A stretch of DNA of 64,000 nt from Natronosalvus hydrolyticus (GTDB lineage Archaea > Halobacteriota > Halobacteria > Halobacteriales > Natrialbaceae). Under the pieces are notes generated by a model. That model ran no database searches, was not told where the DNA came from, and worked only from the letters and a program-made list of their open reading frames with translations. Location: the NCBI GenBank assembly GCA_025517525.1, contig JAOPJZ010000004.1, forward strand, positions 62,001 through 126,000, read 5' to 3'. The first letter of the stretch is position 1; the number at the start of each line of letters is the position of its first letter. Shown here piece after piece: positions 42,101 through 50,620 of the stretch. The position numbers and the translations under genes are program-made.

Positions 42101-43573
42101 TCAATCACCTGCTGGCGACGGCGACGGGTCGTCGGTAACGACGTTATCGGTCCAGGTACCCCGGAGGAACCAGAGTACAGTCGTGGCCGCCGAGAGGACG
42201 TACGAGAGCGCAATCGCATACCAGACGCCGTAGATACCCATGCCGAAATAGAGGATGGCAATCGCGGAGATGGGAATCCGAAACAGCCAGAGTTCCTGAA
42301 TCGAGAGCATCATCGCAGCGCGGGTGCTGCCGCTGCCACGAAGCCCACCGAGCAGGACCTGAAAGACGCCCATAAAGACGTAGGAGGGGCCAGCGATGAG
42401 GATGAACGCCGCTCCGTAGGTGACCACCTGTGCGCTGTCTTCACCCTCGATGAAAAACGCCGTAATCGGCTCCGCAAGCGGATAGGCGACCGCGATCACG
42501 ATAATGAAAATGGAGACGATCATGACCGAACTCAGTTTGACCGCGTTCCAGGCGCGGTCGACCTGCTCGGCACCGAGGTTCTGCCCGACGACGGCTTCCG
42601 TCCCGCGGGCAAGGCCGAGTGCCGGCAGGAACAACAGCGAGGAGATTCGGTTGGCGATACCGTAGGCGGCCACGGCGTCAGTACCAGCCAGCGCAACCAG
42701 CGCCGTCAGCAGGGCGATACCCGAGGCGCGAAAGCCCTGCTCGGTCGCGATTGGCGCACCGATCTCGAGGATTTTCTTCACCGTCGGCAGGTCGAGCCAG
42801 AGGTCAGCGAGCGTTGGCTCGAGGCCGACGCGACCGCTAAACAGCAGGTACAGCCCGGCGATAGCGGCGACACCGCGGGCGAAAACCGTCGCGATAGCCG
42901 CGCCCTCGACGCCGAAGCCATCGAAGCCGGTCTGGGCGTACAGCGAAGCCTCGAGACTCGTCGCGCCGACCCAGGCGAACAGCGGATTGTCCGTGAATCC
43001 GAGGATCAAGATCGGGTCGAGGAGGACGTTGATCGTCATGCTCAGCCCCATCAGATACAGCGGCGTCCGGGTGTCTCCCCAGCCACGCGAGAGCGCGTCG
43101 AAGATGAAAAACCAGAACATGAAGCCGACGCTGACGAAGATGATTCGGGTGTAGTTGACGGCGTAGACGTAGGCGTCGGTGCCCGGTTCGGCCCCGACGA
43201 GGCGAATTAGCCAGGGAGCGAGCGCAAAACCGATCACGCCGAAGACGAACGCGACGATGGTGACGAACGACAGCGTCTGCCCGGCGACGTGGTGTGATTT
43301 AGTGAAATCGTCCGCGCCTTTGTACTGCGAGACCAGCACGGTTCCGGCGACGGTGAGGCCGCCGCCGATGCTCACCATGAGAAAGACGATGGCCCACGAG
43401 TACGAGAGGGCGGCGACCGCATCGCTCCCGAGGCGACCCACCCAGTAGGTGTCGGCCAGATTGTAGCCGACCTGCAACAGCTGCGAGAGGACGATCGGTG
43501 CCGACAGGACGACCAGCGGTTTGAACAGGTCCCCGTCAGTGACGTTTACCGCCCGATCGGTTTTCTTGCTCAT
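42101..43573 (-). CDS. MATE-family efflux transporter
   Basis: A 490-aa protein with twelve hydrophobic segments. Typical MATE blocks are FKPLVVLSAPIVLSQLLQVG, LADTYWVGRLGSDAVAALS, and the two-repeat layout around ALVALAGTDAVAAYGIANRI. It should export cationic drugs or toxins using Na+ or H+. Its start overlaps the end of the TetR gene by 4 nt, so the regulator and transporter form one operon. Confidence 0.93.
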   Translation of the reverse strand: MSKKTDRAVNVTDGDLFKPLVVLSAPIVLSQLLQVGYNLADTYWVGRLGSDAVAALSYSWAIVFLMVSIGGGLTVAGTVLVSQYKGADDFTKSHHVAGQTLSFVTIVAFVFGVIGFALAPWLIRLVGAEPGTDAYVYAVNYTRIIFVSVGFMFWFFIFDALSRGWGDTRTPLYLMGLSMTINVLLDPILILGFTDNPLFAWVGATSLEASLYAQTGFDGFGVEGAAIATVFARGVAAIAGLYLLFSGRVGLEPTLADLWLDLPTVKKILEIGAPIATEQGFRASGIALLTALVALAGTDAVAAYGIANRISSLLFLPALGLARGTEAVVGQNLGAEQVDRAWNAVKLSSVMIVSIFIIVIAVAYPLAEPITAFFIEGEDSAQVVTYGAAFILIAGPSYVFMGVFQVLLGGLRGSGSTRAAMMLSIQELWLFRIPISAIAILYFGMGIYGVWYAIALSYVLSAATTVLWFLRGTWTDNVVTDDPSPSPAGD

Positions 43574-44340
43574 TCGGCGTCGTCACCGGCCGGCGAACCG
43601 CCCGCTCGCTCCGCACTGGCCGTGTCGATGCCATCTCCTGAATTTTCGTCCTCGAGGTCGCTTGAGTCGGGAGGCGAGTTCGAATCACTATCCGATTCCG
43701 AATCCGCGTCGCTCGCCGAATCCTGATTCAGATCCGCTCGCGCTGGGAACTCGACGTCCTCGGCCAGAAGTCCATCGACAATCGTCGCGATAATGCCGGC
43801 ACGGACTTCCTCGAGGTAGACGTCACGATCCATCGTTAGCTGTCGAATGCGTGCACCGTCGAGGGCGGCAATCAGGAGGGCGGCCGTCTCGGTCGAGTCG
43901 TGCTCCACGAACGCACCGGAGTCGATCCCTTCTTCGAGGATTTCCTCGAGCGTCGACCGGAGTGCGTCGTCGCTGCGGCGAAGCTGCTCCTGGAACCGGT
44001 CGTTGTAGGGTGCCTGGGCCCGGAGTTCGAGCATCGCCGTGTGAAAGGACGTGCGTTCTTCGTCATCTGGGTCGTAGAGGAACCAGTCGACGTACGTCGC
44101 CAAGCGTTCGACCGGCGGCAGATCACGGCTTTCCTCGACACGGTCGGCAAACTGCTCGAGGAGAAAGTCGAAAAAGGCGGCGACCAGATCCTCTTTGGAG
44201 TCGTAGTGGTAGAACAGCAGAGATTTGCTCTTGTCAGTCCGGTCGGCAATCGCCTGGGCAGTAAGCTCCGTGTAGCCGTGCTCACACAGTGCCTCGTAAG
44301 TCGCGGTCATGATCGCCTCTCGAGCGGTTTCGTCGGTCAC
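43570..44340 (-). CDS. TetR/AcrR-family transcriptional regulator
   Basis: A 256-aa regulator: HTH in ATYEALCEHGYTELTAQAIADRTDKSKSLLF (split across the fold) and FYHYDSKEDLVAAFFDFL, then a C-terminal ligand domain, ending in a disordered Asp/Ser-rich tail. The start is GTG 44340, with ATG 44310 as an alternative. A palindrome lies directly on the start (44339-44356), which suggests it represses its own operon including the MATE pump. Confidence 0.9.
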   Translation of the reverse strand: MTDETAREAIMTATYEALCEHGYTELTAQAIADRTDKSKSLLFYHYDSKEDLVAAFFDFLLEQFADRVEESRDLPPVERLATYVDWFLYDPDDEERTSFHTAMLELRAQAPYNDRFQEQLRRSDDALRSTLEEILEEGIDSGAFVEHDSTETAALLIAALDGARIRQLTMDRDVYLEEVRAGIIATIVDGLLAEDVEFPARADLNQDSASDADSESDSDSNSPPDSSDLEDENSGDGIDTASAERAGGSPAGDDAE

Positions 44341-44356
44341 TAACTAACCAGTTAGT
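44339..44356. promoter_or_regulatory. Palindromic operator at the TetR start
   Basis: ACTAAC TAACCA GTTAGT: six-base arms with a six-base centre that itself includes the nested arms TAACT/AGTTA. The site overlaps the start codon and resembles TetR-type operators (GACTAACTAGTTAGTC-like). Confidence 0.6.
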
Positions 44357-44474
44357 CAGGAGGGTAAAAGGCTATTACGGTTCGAAACAGCGTTGCCGCC
44401 AATCAAGCTGCGTCGATACAAACTATAGAATCCATACTAATTTGGTTCGGTTCCGATAGTAAAATGGAAACAGC

Positions 44475-44756
44475 TCACTCACTACGGTATCGCTGAATGC
44501 CAAACTGGCCGTAGCCGCCGTAGGCAACCTCGAGCGAGCCGATCCACCAGTTCCACCGATCGGCGGGCGTGCCGTGGGGCGCATCTGAGAGTTCCTCGAT
44601 GACGACGTCGTTGGTCAACTCATGGCCGATGTCGGCTTCGTATAGCCCGGAGTCATCGAGATCGACGGCCTGCCGGACGACCACGCGTGACTGGCCCATC
44701 GTCCCGCCGAACTCGCGCCGGAGACGGACCTCGAGTGCGCCTGGTTCGAGTGACAC
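44475..44756 (-). CDS. Conserved haloarchaeal protein of unknown function
   Basis: A 93-aa acidic protein (SLEPGALEVRLRREFGGT ... DRWNWWIGSLEVAYGGYGQ). The pattern of strands suggests a beta-rich fold. No domain recognised. It lies between the divergent TetR gene and the second Bat-type HTH gene. Confidence 0.65.
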   Translation of the reverse strand: MSLEPGALEVRLRREFGGTMGQSRVVVRQAVDLDDSGLYEADIGHELTNDVVIEELSDAPHGTPADRWNWWIGSLEVAYGGYGQFGIQRYRSE

Positions 44757-44940
44757 GCTCGAGAAGACGGCCCCCGCATACTTGAGTGTTCGACGGGGAC
44801 AGCGTGTCTACGGCGCACCACTGCGTCTACAGAACTCTTGACGGGCAAAGAGCCAATACTCGAACCCGCCTGACTCGATAGCCAATTCGATGACAACTGA
44901 CACGACACTCTGATTACGTAACGTGACGCCGCCACCTATT

Positions 44941-44954
44941 ACACCCGTGGGTGT
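44941..44954. promoter_or_regulatory. Inverted repeat before the second Bat-type HTH gene
   Basis: ACACCC GT GGGTGT, a perfect 6-bp dyad with a 2-bp spacer, 17 bp before ATG 44971. Possible autoregulatory operator. Confidence 0.4.
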
Positions 44955-44970
44955 TGAACTGACTCGGGAA

Positions 44971-45654
44971 ATGAGCGTCTTAGGTGAGTTTACGATTCCG
45001 ACGGAAGCGTTTGTGCTGGCCGATTCGATCGACGATGCACCGGACATGCAGATCGAGATAAAACGCGTCGTCGGCAGTGACTCGGAGGTGACGCCGTATT
45101 TTTGGGCCTCCGGCGGAGACTTCAAACAGTTCGAAAGCGGGTTACGCTCCGATGAGATGATCCAGGAGTTGTTGACACTCGAAAAACACGACGAGACGGA
45201 ACAGTACGGTCAGGAGGACGACGAGCGGTTCTACATGGTGACGTGGGAAACGGAACCCCCGAATCTCATGACTGCCGTTTCGGAGGCCAAAGCAACCGTT
45301 CTCGAGGCAATCAACACCGACGGCACGAGCTGGGACGTGAAAATCATCTTTCCGACCGACCAGTCACTTTCAACGTTCCACGACTACTGTACCGAACACG
45401 AGCTTTCGTTCGAACCGACCAAACTGTATCGCCCTGATAATCCGGCAAAAAACCAGACCTACGAGTTGACCGACGAGCAACAGGAAGCGCTGGAGGCTGC
45501 CTATCACAGCGGATACTTCGAGGTTCCCCGAGAGAACACGTTAACCGAAATTGCAGAAACACTGAATATTTCTCGGAATGCGCTCTCTGCTCGTCTGCGG
45601 CGCGGGCACCGAAACTTGCTCTCGAATACGGTAATCCACGAGAAATCAGCATAA
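44971..45654 (+). CDS. Bat-type helix-turn-helix transcriptional regulator
   Basis: A 227-aa paralogue of the protein at 4881: N-terminal bacterio-opsin-activator-like domain (FTIPTEAFVLADSI, VTPYFWASGGDF) and C-terminal HTH_10 (LTDEQQEALEAAYHSGYFEVP, EIAETLNISRNALSARLRR). The ATG at 44971 opens the conserved domain and follows the inverted repeat. GTG 44923 would add 16 residues. Followed after 240 bp by a HalOD1 gene on the same strand. Confidence 0.9.
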   Translation: MSVLGEFTIPTEAFVLADSIDDAPDMQIEIKRVVGSDSEVTPYFWASGGDFKQFESGLRSDEMIQELLTLEKHDETEQYGQEDDERFYMVTWETEPPNLMTAVSEAKATVLEAINTDGTSWDVKIIFPTDQSLSTFHDYCTEHELSFEPTKLYRPDNPAKNQTYELTDEQQEALEAAYHSGYFEVPRENTLTEIAETLNISRNALSARLRRGHRNLLSNTVIHEKSA

Positions 45655-45823
45655 GGGACAACTGATAGGGATTATCGTAGCTGACCGGAGGTCTCAAAAC
45701 CGGGTCTTGGGCGCTGTATCTCGGTTCTTCAGCGGAAACTATGAACTCCTACGATACTCCCTATGAGATGTTGGCCATCCTCGTCGACCCCATCTGATCG
45801 CGAGTCGCCTTGCGTGGTTTAAA

Positions 45824-45843
45824 GGGTGGGAAAATGACCACCC
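45824..45843. promoter_or_regulatory. Hairpin or operator before the second HalOD1 gene
   Basis: GGGTGG GAAAATGA CCACCC, a 6-bp stem directly downstream of the TATA-like GTTTAAAG at about 45817-45824, about 52 bp before the gene. Confidence 0.35.
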
Positions 45844-45894
45844 AACTACTGTCCGTTTCAGGCGAGTACTGCAAGTAGCCGTGAGTATGACATC

Positions 45895-46311
45895 ATGCAT
45901 TTACATTCGACTGGCGAGTCGTCGACAAACGAACAAGCAATGGTCGACGCCCCGGCAACTCGAGACGCATCGACAGTTCGAAAACGGGTATGGGAAGGCG
46001 GGGAGCGTATGACGGCCGCGTTCGAGACACCGTCCCGATCAAAAAGCCTAGAAATCGTTTCCGCCGTAGCCGACCACCTCGAGAGAGAGCCGATCGATCT
46101 CGATCCGCTATACCACTCGATCGATCCCGACGCGATCGACTCGTTGTTCGATACCAGCGCTTCGAGTGTGCCGTCGGAAGGCACACGCGTTACGTTTACC
46201 TACGAAAGATGTGAGGTTACTGTGACGAGAGCATCAGTGGATGTCTCGAGTCAGCCGAATGCAGCAACTGCTTCCGGTCTCGACACTCCAAACGAGGGAC
46301 TAACTGACTGA
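45895..46311 (+). CDS. HalOD1 domain protein
   Basis: A 138-aa protein with a Ser/Thr-rich N-terminus and a HalOD1 domain: LDPLYHSIDPDAIDSLFDT and then VTFTYERCEVTVTRASVDV. It resembles the HalOD1 protein at 5761 in the YxxIDPDAxxxLF block. In both places the partner is a Bat-type HTH gene. Confidence 0.75.
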   Translation: MHLHSTGESSTNEQAMVDAPATRDASTVRKRVWEGGERMTAAFETPSRSKSLEIVSAVADHLEREPIDLDPLYHSIDPDAIDSLFDTSASSVPSEGTRVTFTYERCEVTVTRASVDVSSQPNAATASGLDTPNEGLTD

Positions 46312-46383
46312 CTGGACGACGCCCGCGCCATGAGACGAGGGATCGTCGGGCCGAACGCGAGTCCTCGAGAAAAGGTCGATCGA

Positions 46384-46392
46384 CGTATTTTT
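46384..46392 (+). promoter_or_regulatory. TATA-like box of rps6e
   Basis: CGTATTTTT is centred about 30 nt before ATG 46418. Confidence 0.4.
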
Positions 46393-46417
46393 CACCGCAG
46401 ACCGTTTTTGCCCGCCC

Positions 46418-46822
46418 ATGGCAACTTTCACAGTCGTCGTTGGCGATCCCGAAACGGGGCTCGCACACCAACTCGAGGCAGAGGGACAGGACGCAAACCG
46501 CTTTATCGGCAAATCGATCGGCGAGGAAGTCGATGGCAGCGCCGTCGGCCTCGATGGCTACACGCTCGAGATTACCGGTGGCTCGGACAACGCTGGCCGC
46601 CCGCACAACAAGACGGTCGCCGGCTCCCGTCTTCAGGAAGTGCTGATGAAAGAGCGACAGACCGGCTACAAGCCCGGCCGAGACGGTGAGCGACGCCGAA
46701 TCACCGCACGCGGTCGCGAAATGTCGGACGAAACCGCACAGATCAACGTCACCGTCGCCGAAGCAGGTGACGAGAGCGTCGAGAGCCTGCTGGGTCTCGA
46801 AGGCGACGACGAGGACGAATAA
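46418..46822 (+). CDS. rps6e: 30S ribosomal protein S6e
   Basis: A 134-aa protein matching S6e throughout: FTVVVGDPETGLAHQLEAEG, FIGKSIGEEVDG, ITGGSDNAGRPHNKTVAGS, and GERRRITARGREMS. The acidic C-terminus (LLGLEGDDEDE) is a haloarchaeal addition. The next gene starts 25 nt after its stop and is probably cotranscribed. Confidence 0.96.
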   Translation: MATFTVVVGDPETGLAHQLEAEGQDANRFIGKSIGEEVDGSAVGLDGYTLEITGGSDNAGRPHNKTVAGSRLQEVLMKERQTGYKPGRDGERRRITARGREMSDETAQINVTVAEAGDESVESLLGLEGDDEDE

Positions 46823-46846
46823 CCGCCTTTTCTCTCTAATACGCGA

Positions 46847-47290
46847 ATGGCAGACCGAATTAGCAGCGACAATCCGTCAGTGCAGACGATCCGAGCGACG
46901 CTCACCGAAACCGCGACCGGCACGCGCGTCGAACTGCCTGCCGACGCAGCCGACGACCTGTCGGCGGACCCGGAGACGGTCGTCCGGATCGTCCTCGACG
47001 GACACGAGCGCTTCGCCCGCATCGGACAGGGTGTAATGGGGGAGACCCGCCACGTCTCCGGCGTGTACGACTCTCCGGAGCATGCCCGAAACCCTCGAGA
47101 CGGCGTCGACCGACTCCCCGAGTGGGTCGACGAACACGGGGTTCGCGTGAACGGCTCGGTGCTGGTCGACGTCATCGAACCGGAGTTTCTGTATGGGTTT
47201 CGCGCCCCCGGTGAGACGGCCGTCTACGACGCCCGCGAGCCGCCAAAATCGAGCCTCCAGGATATTGCAAAAGGGCTCGAAGAAAGGTAA
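46847..47290 (+). CDS. Conserved haloarchaeal protein (DUF7112-like)
   Basis: A 147-aa protein. RATLTETATGTRVELPADAA, VVRIVLDGHERFARIGQG and SVLVDVIEPEFLYGFRAPGE suggest two small beta domains. I recall this as DUF7112 and cannot name a role. It follows rps6e, and coexpression with ribosome genes is likely. Confidence 0.75.
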   Translation: MADRISSDNPSVQTIRATLTETATGTRVELPADAADDLSADPETVVRIVLDGHERFARIGQGVMGETRHVSGVYDSPEHARNPRDGVDRLPEWVDEHGVRVNGSVLVDVIEPEFLYGFRAPGETAVYDAREPPKSSLQDIAKGLEER

Positions 47291-47382
47291 GCGAAGGCTC
47301 GAGACGGCCCCGAGTATACCACTACTCCGGTGGCGTCGCTCGAGGACAGTGAGATGGACGATGGAAGAGAACCCAGAACCGG

Positions 47383-47883
47383 CTACAGTCGGGGCAAAAA
47401 GGCGTACAGCAGCAAGCCAAAGGCCAGATGCTGGACCATCGTCTGCTCGACGGTCGCCCGGACGAAGTCTTCGTCGTCGATCGCGTACTCTTTGGTTCGG
47501 ACCTTCGCGTGCATCGAGAGGACGTCTTCGTCCTCGAGTGAGTGCAAGCTTGGATACACCGTTCCGGGGCTTAACTGCGCACCGAAGAGATGGGTCAGAT
47601 CCGAGAGGAGTTCTTTACCGTGCGTTTCACCGTGCAGCGAGATGAGCATCAGCAAGATTTCGTCGAGGTTCTCCTTGATGATTGCCTCGTCGAACTGTAC
47701 GCCGTCGGTCGGTAGCGCCCCGTTGACTTGATCCATAAGTTCGTCGAGTTCGCGCTCGACGTCTCGGGTCGTGTCCTGGCTCGCACCGATCGTAATTTCG
47801 TACTGTTCCGACTGCCCGTTGGCAGCCGCCGTGCTCGTGAACTGCTCGAGCACGGACTTCGTATTGGGGGGATTTTCACGCAT
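47383..47883 (-). CDS. PadR-family transcriptional regulator
   Basis: A 166-aa protein with a PadR winged helix in the C-terminal half: LDEILLMLISLHGETHGKEL, FGAQLSPGTVYPSLHSLEDEDVL and MHAKVRTKEYAIDDED. The N-terminal 60 residues (NTKSVLEQFTSTAAANGQ...) are less typical. The sequence AATCCCCCCAA is present upstream of the start and once inside its first codons. In haloarchaea PadR-like proteins of this type sit near gas-vesicle or motility genes. Confidence 0.82.
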   Translation of the reverse strand: MRENPPNTKSVLEQFTSTAAANGQSEQYEITIGASQDTTRDVERELDELMDQVNGALPTDGVQFDEAIIKENLDEILLMLISLHGETHGKELLSDLTHLFGAQLSPGTVYPSLHSLEDEDVLSMHAKVRTKEYAIDDEDFVRATVEQTMVQHLAFGLLLYAFLPRL

Positions 47884-48283
47884 TTCCGATCACCGTTGGG
47901 GGGATTCGCGTTGAGGCCGGTCAGATCTGCCCTCTCGCACAAGAGGGTGGAAGTATACCGCACACACCCTGGCTAACCAGTGTAGAAACGCGAATTACTT
48001 CTGAAAATGAACTACTACCTAATAAACAACATGGCCGATTCCAGCGTATTTAGTACAGTAGAGCCGCTGAGAGGGCCGAATCAGTGTCTGAGCACTAACA
48101 TTGGTTTATCGAAATTGGTGTAACTGTGTACCGGTCAGCGACCACTGCGGTTCGTCGCTGTCCGGTAAGACACGACAACAAACCCTATCACTCCAAAAGA
48201 GATGAAATCGAGCCCGTCCCACGAGTCACACTCGAGAAACGGGATGAAAACGGCTCGAGTCACACGCAGTGACAACAGTCCGA
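47884..48283. other. 400-bp gap between PadR and FlaD/E-type genes
   Basis: No gene seen. Near the PadR start there is a hairpin CCCTCT CGCACA AGAGGG (47930-47947). Near 48203-48262 a second palindromic area pairs CGAGCC/GGCTCG around CCCGT/ACGGG. The middle (48000-48110) is AT-rich. Promoter and terminator functions are likely, with no further assignment. Confidence 0.45.
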
Positions 48284-48754
48284 TCAAGAGAAGTTAGACG
48301 GACCATCGCTGATGATGCTGACCATCTCGCTTGGCTGTTCGCTCCGTTCGTCGTCGCTCTCCTCGTCGAGACGGCGCTCGACACGACGTTCGGCCATTCG
48401 TGCGACCATGACGTGCTCTTCGATGTCGTCACCGGCAATCTTCGAGATGTACTCGAGGCTCTGAGCGTGTGCGCCAAAGAGCGTGCCCGAGAGGGACTCG
48501 AGCGGGTACTCGAGGGTCGCCGGTTCGTCGTACCGACGGTTGTGAATCTCGCCGAGTGAGAGCCCGCGGAGATACGACGTCATCTGCTTTCGGACGAGCG
48601 GACTGATCCAGCCGAGGTCCTGGTAGTATCGGAGGCAGTTGAGCGCACCGGTGGTGCCGAAGGTCTCGCCGAGATAGCGAGCCCACTTGATCGTCGCGTC
48701 TGTCCGACCCGTCGATTGCTCGAGGGACTCGAGATAGGGGGTGTCTGTTGGCAT
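48284..48754 (-). CDS. Archaellum FlaD/FlaE-domain protein (orphan)
   Basis: A 156-aa protein: IKWARYLGETFGTTGALNCLRYYQDLGWISPLVRKQM and LRGLSLGEIHN (in parts) follow the FlaD/E domain, in which ALxxLRYYxDLGWIS is diagnostic. Residues 60-120 are helical (FGAHAQSLEYISKIAGDDIEE). No other archaellum gene is in the window. It could modulate switching or CheF-FlaCE contacts. The ATG at 48754 is chosen over 48796, which adds weak sequence. Confidence 0.7.
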   Translation of the reverse strand: MPTDTPYLESLEQSTGRTDATIKWARYLGETFGTTGALNCLRYYQDLGWISPLVRKQMTSYLRGLSLGEIHNRRYDEPATLEYPLESLSGTLFGAHAQSLEYISKIAGDDIEEHVMVARMAERRVERRLDEESDDERSEQPSEMVSIISDGPSNFS

Positions 48755-48983
48755 GCGTGGGGGGATCGCTGCAGACACAGGGCCTGCGCTATACAAGTGG
48801 TTGGCCCGAGCGCCCTTGAACGTTCACGTCGTTTCGAAAGCTGAGTCGTGCGCTGAGTTCGGGCATTTCGGGCTGTGAAATCGCACCGACTGGGCCGCCC
48901 AACCACCCACGTACTCGAACAATATCCACCCAACATCTGCACACTTCGGAAGGGTTTACCCCCTCGAGTGGGTTCACTCGCCC

Positions 48984-50567
48984 ATGCAAGTGCTGGTCAC
49001 AGATCCCATCGACGATGCGGGTCTTGACGTCATACGTGATGCCGGTCACGAGATCGAAACGGGCTACGAACTCGAGGGCGAGGGGCTCCTCGAGGCGGTC
49101 TCGAACGCGCACGGCCTGATCGTTCGCTCCGGGACCGAAGTCACCCGCAACGTCCTCGAGGCGGGCGAGAACCTGGTGATCGTCGGTCGGGCCGGCATCG
49201 GTGTCGACAACATCGATATCGACGCCGCCACCGACGAGGGGGTAATCGTCGCCAACGCGCCGGAAGGGAACGTTCGAGCAGCCGCCGAGCACACCGTCGC
49301 GATGACGTTTGCCGCGGCCCGCTCGATTCCACAGGCCCACGGCCGCCTCAAAGGTGGCGAGTGGGCCAAAAGCGACTATCTCGGCGTCGAACTCAACGGC
49401 AAAACGCTGGGTATCGTCGGCCTCGGTCGCGTCGGTCAGGAAGTCGCCAAGAAACTCGATTCTCTCGGGATGGACCTCGTCGCCTACGACCCCTACATTT
49501 CCGAAGAACGTGCCGAGCGCATCGGCGCGGAACTGGTCGACCTCGAGGACTGTCTCGAGATTGCAGATTTTCTGACGATTCACACGCCGCTGACCCCCGA
49601 AACGGAGGGGCTGATCAGTGACGCGGAACTCGAGACGTTCGGCCACGGCCACCTGGTCAACGTGGGTCGCGGCGGCATCGTCGACGAGGACGCCCTCGCC
49701 GCCAAGGTAGAAGACGGCACGGTCGCCGGCGCGGCACTCGACGTCTTCCGAGAGGAACCCCTTCCCGAGGACTCTCCGCTGTTGTACGTCGAGGACATCA
49801 TCGTCACGCCCCACCTCGGCGCATCGACCGAGGCTGCCCAGGAAAACGTCGCCACCTCCACGGCCAAACAGGTCGTCGCCGCACTCGCCGAAGAACCCGT
49901 CGCCAACGCCCTGAACGCCCCCTCGATCGACGAGAGTGCGTTCCCCCGCCTCGAACCGTACATCAACATCGCCGAAACCGCGGGCAAGATCGCCGCCCAG
50001 TTGCTCGACGCCCGCATCGAATCCATCGAAGTGCGCTACGAGGGTGACATCGCCGCCGAAGACGTCGAGTTCGTCACCGCCAGCGCGCTCAAGGGCGTGT
50101 TCGAGCCGCTCGAGTGGCACGTCAACGCGGTCAATGCCCCCCAGATCGCCGAGGACCGCGGCGTCGAGGTGACCGAATCGAAGAGCCGCCAGAGCGAGGA
50201 CTTCCAGAGCGTTATCTCGGTGACGGTTGCCAGCGCCGACGAATCGATCACGGTCGACGGCACCCTCTTTGCGGGTGACGATCCCCGCATCGTCCGCATC
50301 GACGACTACCGCGTCGACGCCATCCCCCACGGCAAGATGGTCGTCACGCGAAACACCGACGAACCGGGCGTCATCGGCCTCATCGGCTCCGTGATGGGTA
50401 CCCACGACGTCAACATTGCCGGGATGTTCAACGCGCGTGAGACCATCGGTGGGGAGGCCCTGACCGTCTACAACGTCGACGACGACGTTCCCGAGGCGGC
50501 GAAAGCCGAACTCGAGGCCGACGAGCGGATCATCGGCGTGCGCTACATCACGTTGAACGGCCAGTGA
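48984..50567 (+). CDS. serA: D-3-phosphoglycerate dehydrogenase
   Basis: A 527-aa enzyme of the serine pathway. The NAD fold has LGIVGLGRVGQEVAKKL, active-site motifs are RAGIGVDNID, HTPLTPETEGLI, VNVGRGGIVDEDAL and DVFREEPLPEDSPLL. The region around 330-430 is the intermediate ASB-type domain, and the C-terminal ACT domain (MVVTRNTDEPGVIGLIGSVM) provides serine feedback. Confidence 0.95.
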   Translation: MQVLVTDPIDDAGLDVIRDAGHEIETGYELEGEGLLEAVSNAHGLIVRSGTEVTRNVLEAGENLVIVGRAGIGVDNIDIDAATDEGVIVANAPEGNVRAAAEHTVAMTFAAARSIPQAHGRLKGGEWAKSDYLGVELNGKTLGIVGLGRVGQEVAKKLDSLGMDLVAYDPYISEERAERIGAELVDLEDCLEIADFLTIHTPLTPETEGLISDAELETFGHGHLVNVGRGGIVDEDALAAKVEDGTVAGAALDVFREEPLPEDSPLLYVEDIIVTPHLGASTEAAQENVATSTAKQVVAALAEEPVANALNAPSIDESAFPRLEPYINIAETAGKIAAQLLDARIESIEVRYEGDIAAEDVEFVTASALKGVFEPLEWHVNAVNAPQIAEDRGVEVTESKSRQSEDFQSVISVTVASADESITVDGTLFAGDDPRIVRIDDYRVDAIPHGKMVVTRNTDEPGVIGLIGSVMGTHDVNIAGMFNARETIGGEALTVYNVDDDVPEAAKAELEADERIIGVRYITLNGQ

Positions 50568-50620
50568 GCGAGTCGGCTTTCGCCTCGTTATCACTGTAAG
50601 ACGGCCAAAGGTGTTCGATT

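Noticed and set aside
41882..42261. Longer minus-strand frames overlapping the MATE 3' end
   Set aside because: Only the 65-codon frame from 42099 has plausible composition. The longer form would overlap the transporter gene by about 160 bp.
48203..48262. Box C/D guide RNA
   Set aside because: Two GATGA-like boxes occur but no CTGA box D is positioned correctly.
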